DNA of 64,000 bases, taken from Luteibacter sp. Its GTDB lineage: Bacteria > Pseudomonadota > Gammaproteobacteria > Xanthomonadales > Rhodanobacteraceae. Under the pieces are notes generated by a model. The model was not told the origin of the DNA, ran no database searches, and saw only the letters and a program-made list of their open reading frames with translations. Location: assembly GCF_009912395.1 (NCBI RefSeq), contig NZ_WNDO01000002.1:248001-312000 (forward strand), written 5' to 3'. Shown in pieces: positions 62,551-64,000 of the stretch (position 1 is its first letter; the number at the start of each line of letters is the position of its first letter). Position numbers and translations under genes: made by a program.

Positions 62551-62582
62551 TTGACATGTGGAATTTAGAACGATTTAAATCG
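62551..62582 (+). promoter_or_regulatory. Promoter with overlapping palindrome upstream of the GH92 gene
   Basis: A consensus -35 TTGACA (62551-62556) is followed after 17 bases by TTTAAA (62574-62579) as -10. The perfect palindrome CGATTTAAATCG (62571-62582) covers the -10 box and looks like an operator. It lies in an A+T-richer pocket right after comEC. Confidence 0.5.
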
Positions 62583-62610
62583 GGGATCGACCAAGCGCAG
62601 GGGATAAAGG

Positions 62611-64000
62611 GTGAAGGCATCGAAACACGTGTGGGGCCGGGCGGCGCTCGCCCTGGCAGTGGCGACCGCGTTGCTGCCGTCGGTGGCCTGGTCCGCGGAA
62701 CGCGGCTTTGCCTCGTCGTTCGAGAAGGGCGATCCGCAGCCGGCGAAGCCGGGGCAGGGTGGCCTCGACCTGCGCGTGGTCGGCGGCCCGCCCAAGGAGG
62801 CCGTGCTGACCGCCAAGGCCGATGTCGGCTTCACCGGCACGCACTCCCTTCGCTACGCGGCGACCGCCAGCGGCTCGCCGCAGACGGCGAAGCTGTTCGA
62901 CGTAGACCTTCGCGTGGATGCGGGCACCCAGCTTTCGTGGCTGGTCTTCCCGCGCTCGGTGAAGGACGACCTGTCCAACCCCGCCAACTACGTGTCCATC
63001 GACCTCGTCTTCGACGATGGTTCGCGCCTGTCGGCGCTGAAGCTGCCTGACCAGCATCGCGTACCGGCCACGGCGGCCGGGCAGGGTGCGGGGCGCGTGC
63101 TCTACCCCGACCAGTGGAACTACGTGAGCGTGGATCTTTCCGCCGCGAAGGGTCGCCGCGTGCGCGCCATCGAGGTCGTCACCGACGCGCCGGCGGGCAA
63201 GGTCTTCGAGGGCTGGCTCGACGACGTGCATATCGGCGCGGCGACGACCGTGGCAAGCGACCGACCTACCGACCACGTGGACACGCGTCGCGGCTCGAAC
63301 GCCAACGCGAACTTCTCGCGCGGCAACAACTTCCCGGCCGTGGCCGTGCCGCACGGCTTCAATTTCTGGACGCCGGTAACCAACGCCGGCTCCAACTGGC
63401 TTTACCAGTACCAGGACCGCAACGGCCCGGATAACCGTCCGCGCATCGAGGCGTTCCAGCTTTCGCACGAACCTAGCCCGTGGATGGGTGAGCGCCAGAC
63501 CTTCCAGGTGATGCCCGCCCAGGTTGCCGACGGCGCGCCCCCGCTGAAGCGCGAGACCCGCGCGCTGTCGTTCGGCCACGATGCCGAACTGGCGCACCCG
63601 GACTACTACCGCGTCCGATTCGACAACGGCATCGTCACCGAGATGACGCCGACCGACCACGCGGCGATGTTCCGCTTCACCTTTACCGGCAAGCGCGCGC
63701 AGCTGGTCTTCGACAACCTCGACGACCAGGCCGCGGTGACGTTGGATCCCGCCGGCCGTGCCATCCAGGGCTGGTCGGACGTGAAGAGCCGCCTGTCCAC
63801 CGGCGCCACACGCCTGTATTTCTACGCGACCTTCGACCGTCCGGTGAAGGATAGCGGCCGTCTGACCGGCGAGAAGCGCGACGCGGCTTCCGCCTGGTTC
63901 GGTTTCGATACCGCCGGGCGCGACGGCAAGACCGTGACGATGCGCATCGCCACGTCGTTGATCGGCGTCGAGCAGGCGAAGGCCAACCTGGCCCAGGAAA
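62611..64000 (+). CDS. GH92-type alpha-mannosidase family protein (3' end outside window)
   Basis: A frame starting at GTG 62611 (AGGGG upstream) stays open to the window end: at least 463 residues. A signal peptide (ending AWSAE) precedes a carbohydrate-binding-like jelly roll (about residues 30-210). Next comes the GH92 N-terminal domain: RGNNFPAVAVPHGFNFWTPV, then QLSHEPSPWMGERQTFQVMP, both diagnostic of the Glycosyl hydrolase family 92 N-terminal fold. GH92 enzymes are calcium-dependent exo-alpha-mannosidases acting on N-glycan or fungal/plant mannans; the catalytic domain is beyond the window. A consensus promoter with a palindrome lies upstream. Confidence 0.85.
   Translation, partial: MKASKHVWGRAALALAVATALLPSVAWSAERGFASSFEKGDPQPAKPGQGGLDLRVVGGPPKEAVLTAKADVGFTGTHSLRYAATASGSPQTAKLFDVDLRVDAGTQLSWLVFPRSVKDDLSNPANYVSIDLVFDDGSRLSALKLPDQHRVPATAAGQGAGRVLYPDQWNYVSVDLSAAKGRRVRAIEVVTDAPAGKVFEGWLDDVHIGAATTVASDRPTDHVDTRRGSNANANFSRGNNFPAVAVPHGFNFWTPVTNAGSNWLYQYQDRNGPDNRPRIEAFQLSHEPSPWMGERQTFQVMPAQVADGAPPLKRETRALSFGHDAELAHPDYYRVRFDNGIVTEMTPTDHAAMFRFTFTGKRAQLVFDNLDDQAAVTLDPAGRAIQGWSDVKSRLSTGATRLYFYATFDRPVKDSGRLTGEKRDAASAWFGFDTAGRDGKTVTMRIATSLIGVEQAKANLAQE

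Overview
The window is GC-rich (roughly two thirds G+C by eye) and densely coded. It looks like the chromosome of a gammaproteobacterium of the Xanthomonadales/Lysobacterales, most likely Rhodanobacteraceae (Luteibacter or Dyella-like). This rests on the lipoprotein-type secretin, the YajQ and GGDEF/EAL complement, a 41-residue zinc-independent L36, and scattered paired REP elements with the core GTAGGAGCGCGCTTGCGCGCGAT. The genus is an inference; no rRNA gene is present to settle it.

Layout. 1-5629 is mostly housekeeping: the end of a diguanylate cyclase, ribosomal protein L36, a LysR regulator, the scoAB CoA-transferase operon and gnd. Between lysR and scoB lies an unannotated, strongly structured small-RNA candidate (about 2460-2622) with two C-rich hairpin loops, a sigma70 promoter and a Rho-independent terminator.

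5807-36721 is the centre of interest: a 31-kb island bracketed by two closely related, directly repeated gspD secretin genes. Inside, in order, are an STN/TonB-like periplasmic protein, an ECF sigma factor and a FecR-type anti-sigma factor. Next come a two-partner-secretion pore, an ExbB fused to a periplasmic DUF2341/LamG-like module, ExbD, TonB, a porin, two small unknown proteins and a 4024-residue filamentous haemagglutinin. The island ends with a PstS/DING-like phosphate-binding protein behind an excellent Pho box, then the type II pseudopilin genes gspI-gspJ-gspK and the second gspD. Gene content matches the Pho-controlled VreA-VreI-VreR / PdtA-PdtB / ExbB2-ExbD2-TonB / Hxc neighbourhood of Pseudomonas aeruginosa, but in a different order, with two secretins and without the T2SS ATPase or inner-membrane platform. 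The inferred logic is that phosphate starvation turns on a cell-surface signalling cascade, a giant surface adhesin, its energised envelope machinery, and a dedicated secretin for phosphate-scavenging proteins.

36793-64000 returns to ordinary chromosome. Several genes belong to c-di-GMP signalling (two GGDEF-EAL proteins, one GAF-like GGDEF, one beta-propeller/Y_Y_Y/GGDEF, and YajQ). Others are SelO, RsmC (frameshifted), RsuA, Cu/Zn superoxide dismutase (frameshifted in its signal peptide), a CorA transporter, OsmC, a GNAT, an S9 peptidase, an HI0933 flavoprotein, a DDAH-like hydrolase, a PhzF protein, a rhomboid protease, a lysine/alanine-rich histone-like protein, ComEC and the start of a GH92-type alpha-mannosidase. 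REP pairs and a 148-bp tandem repeat occupy intergenic gaps.
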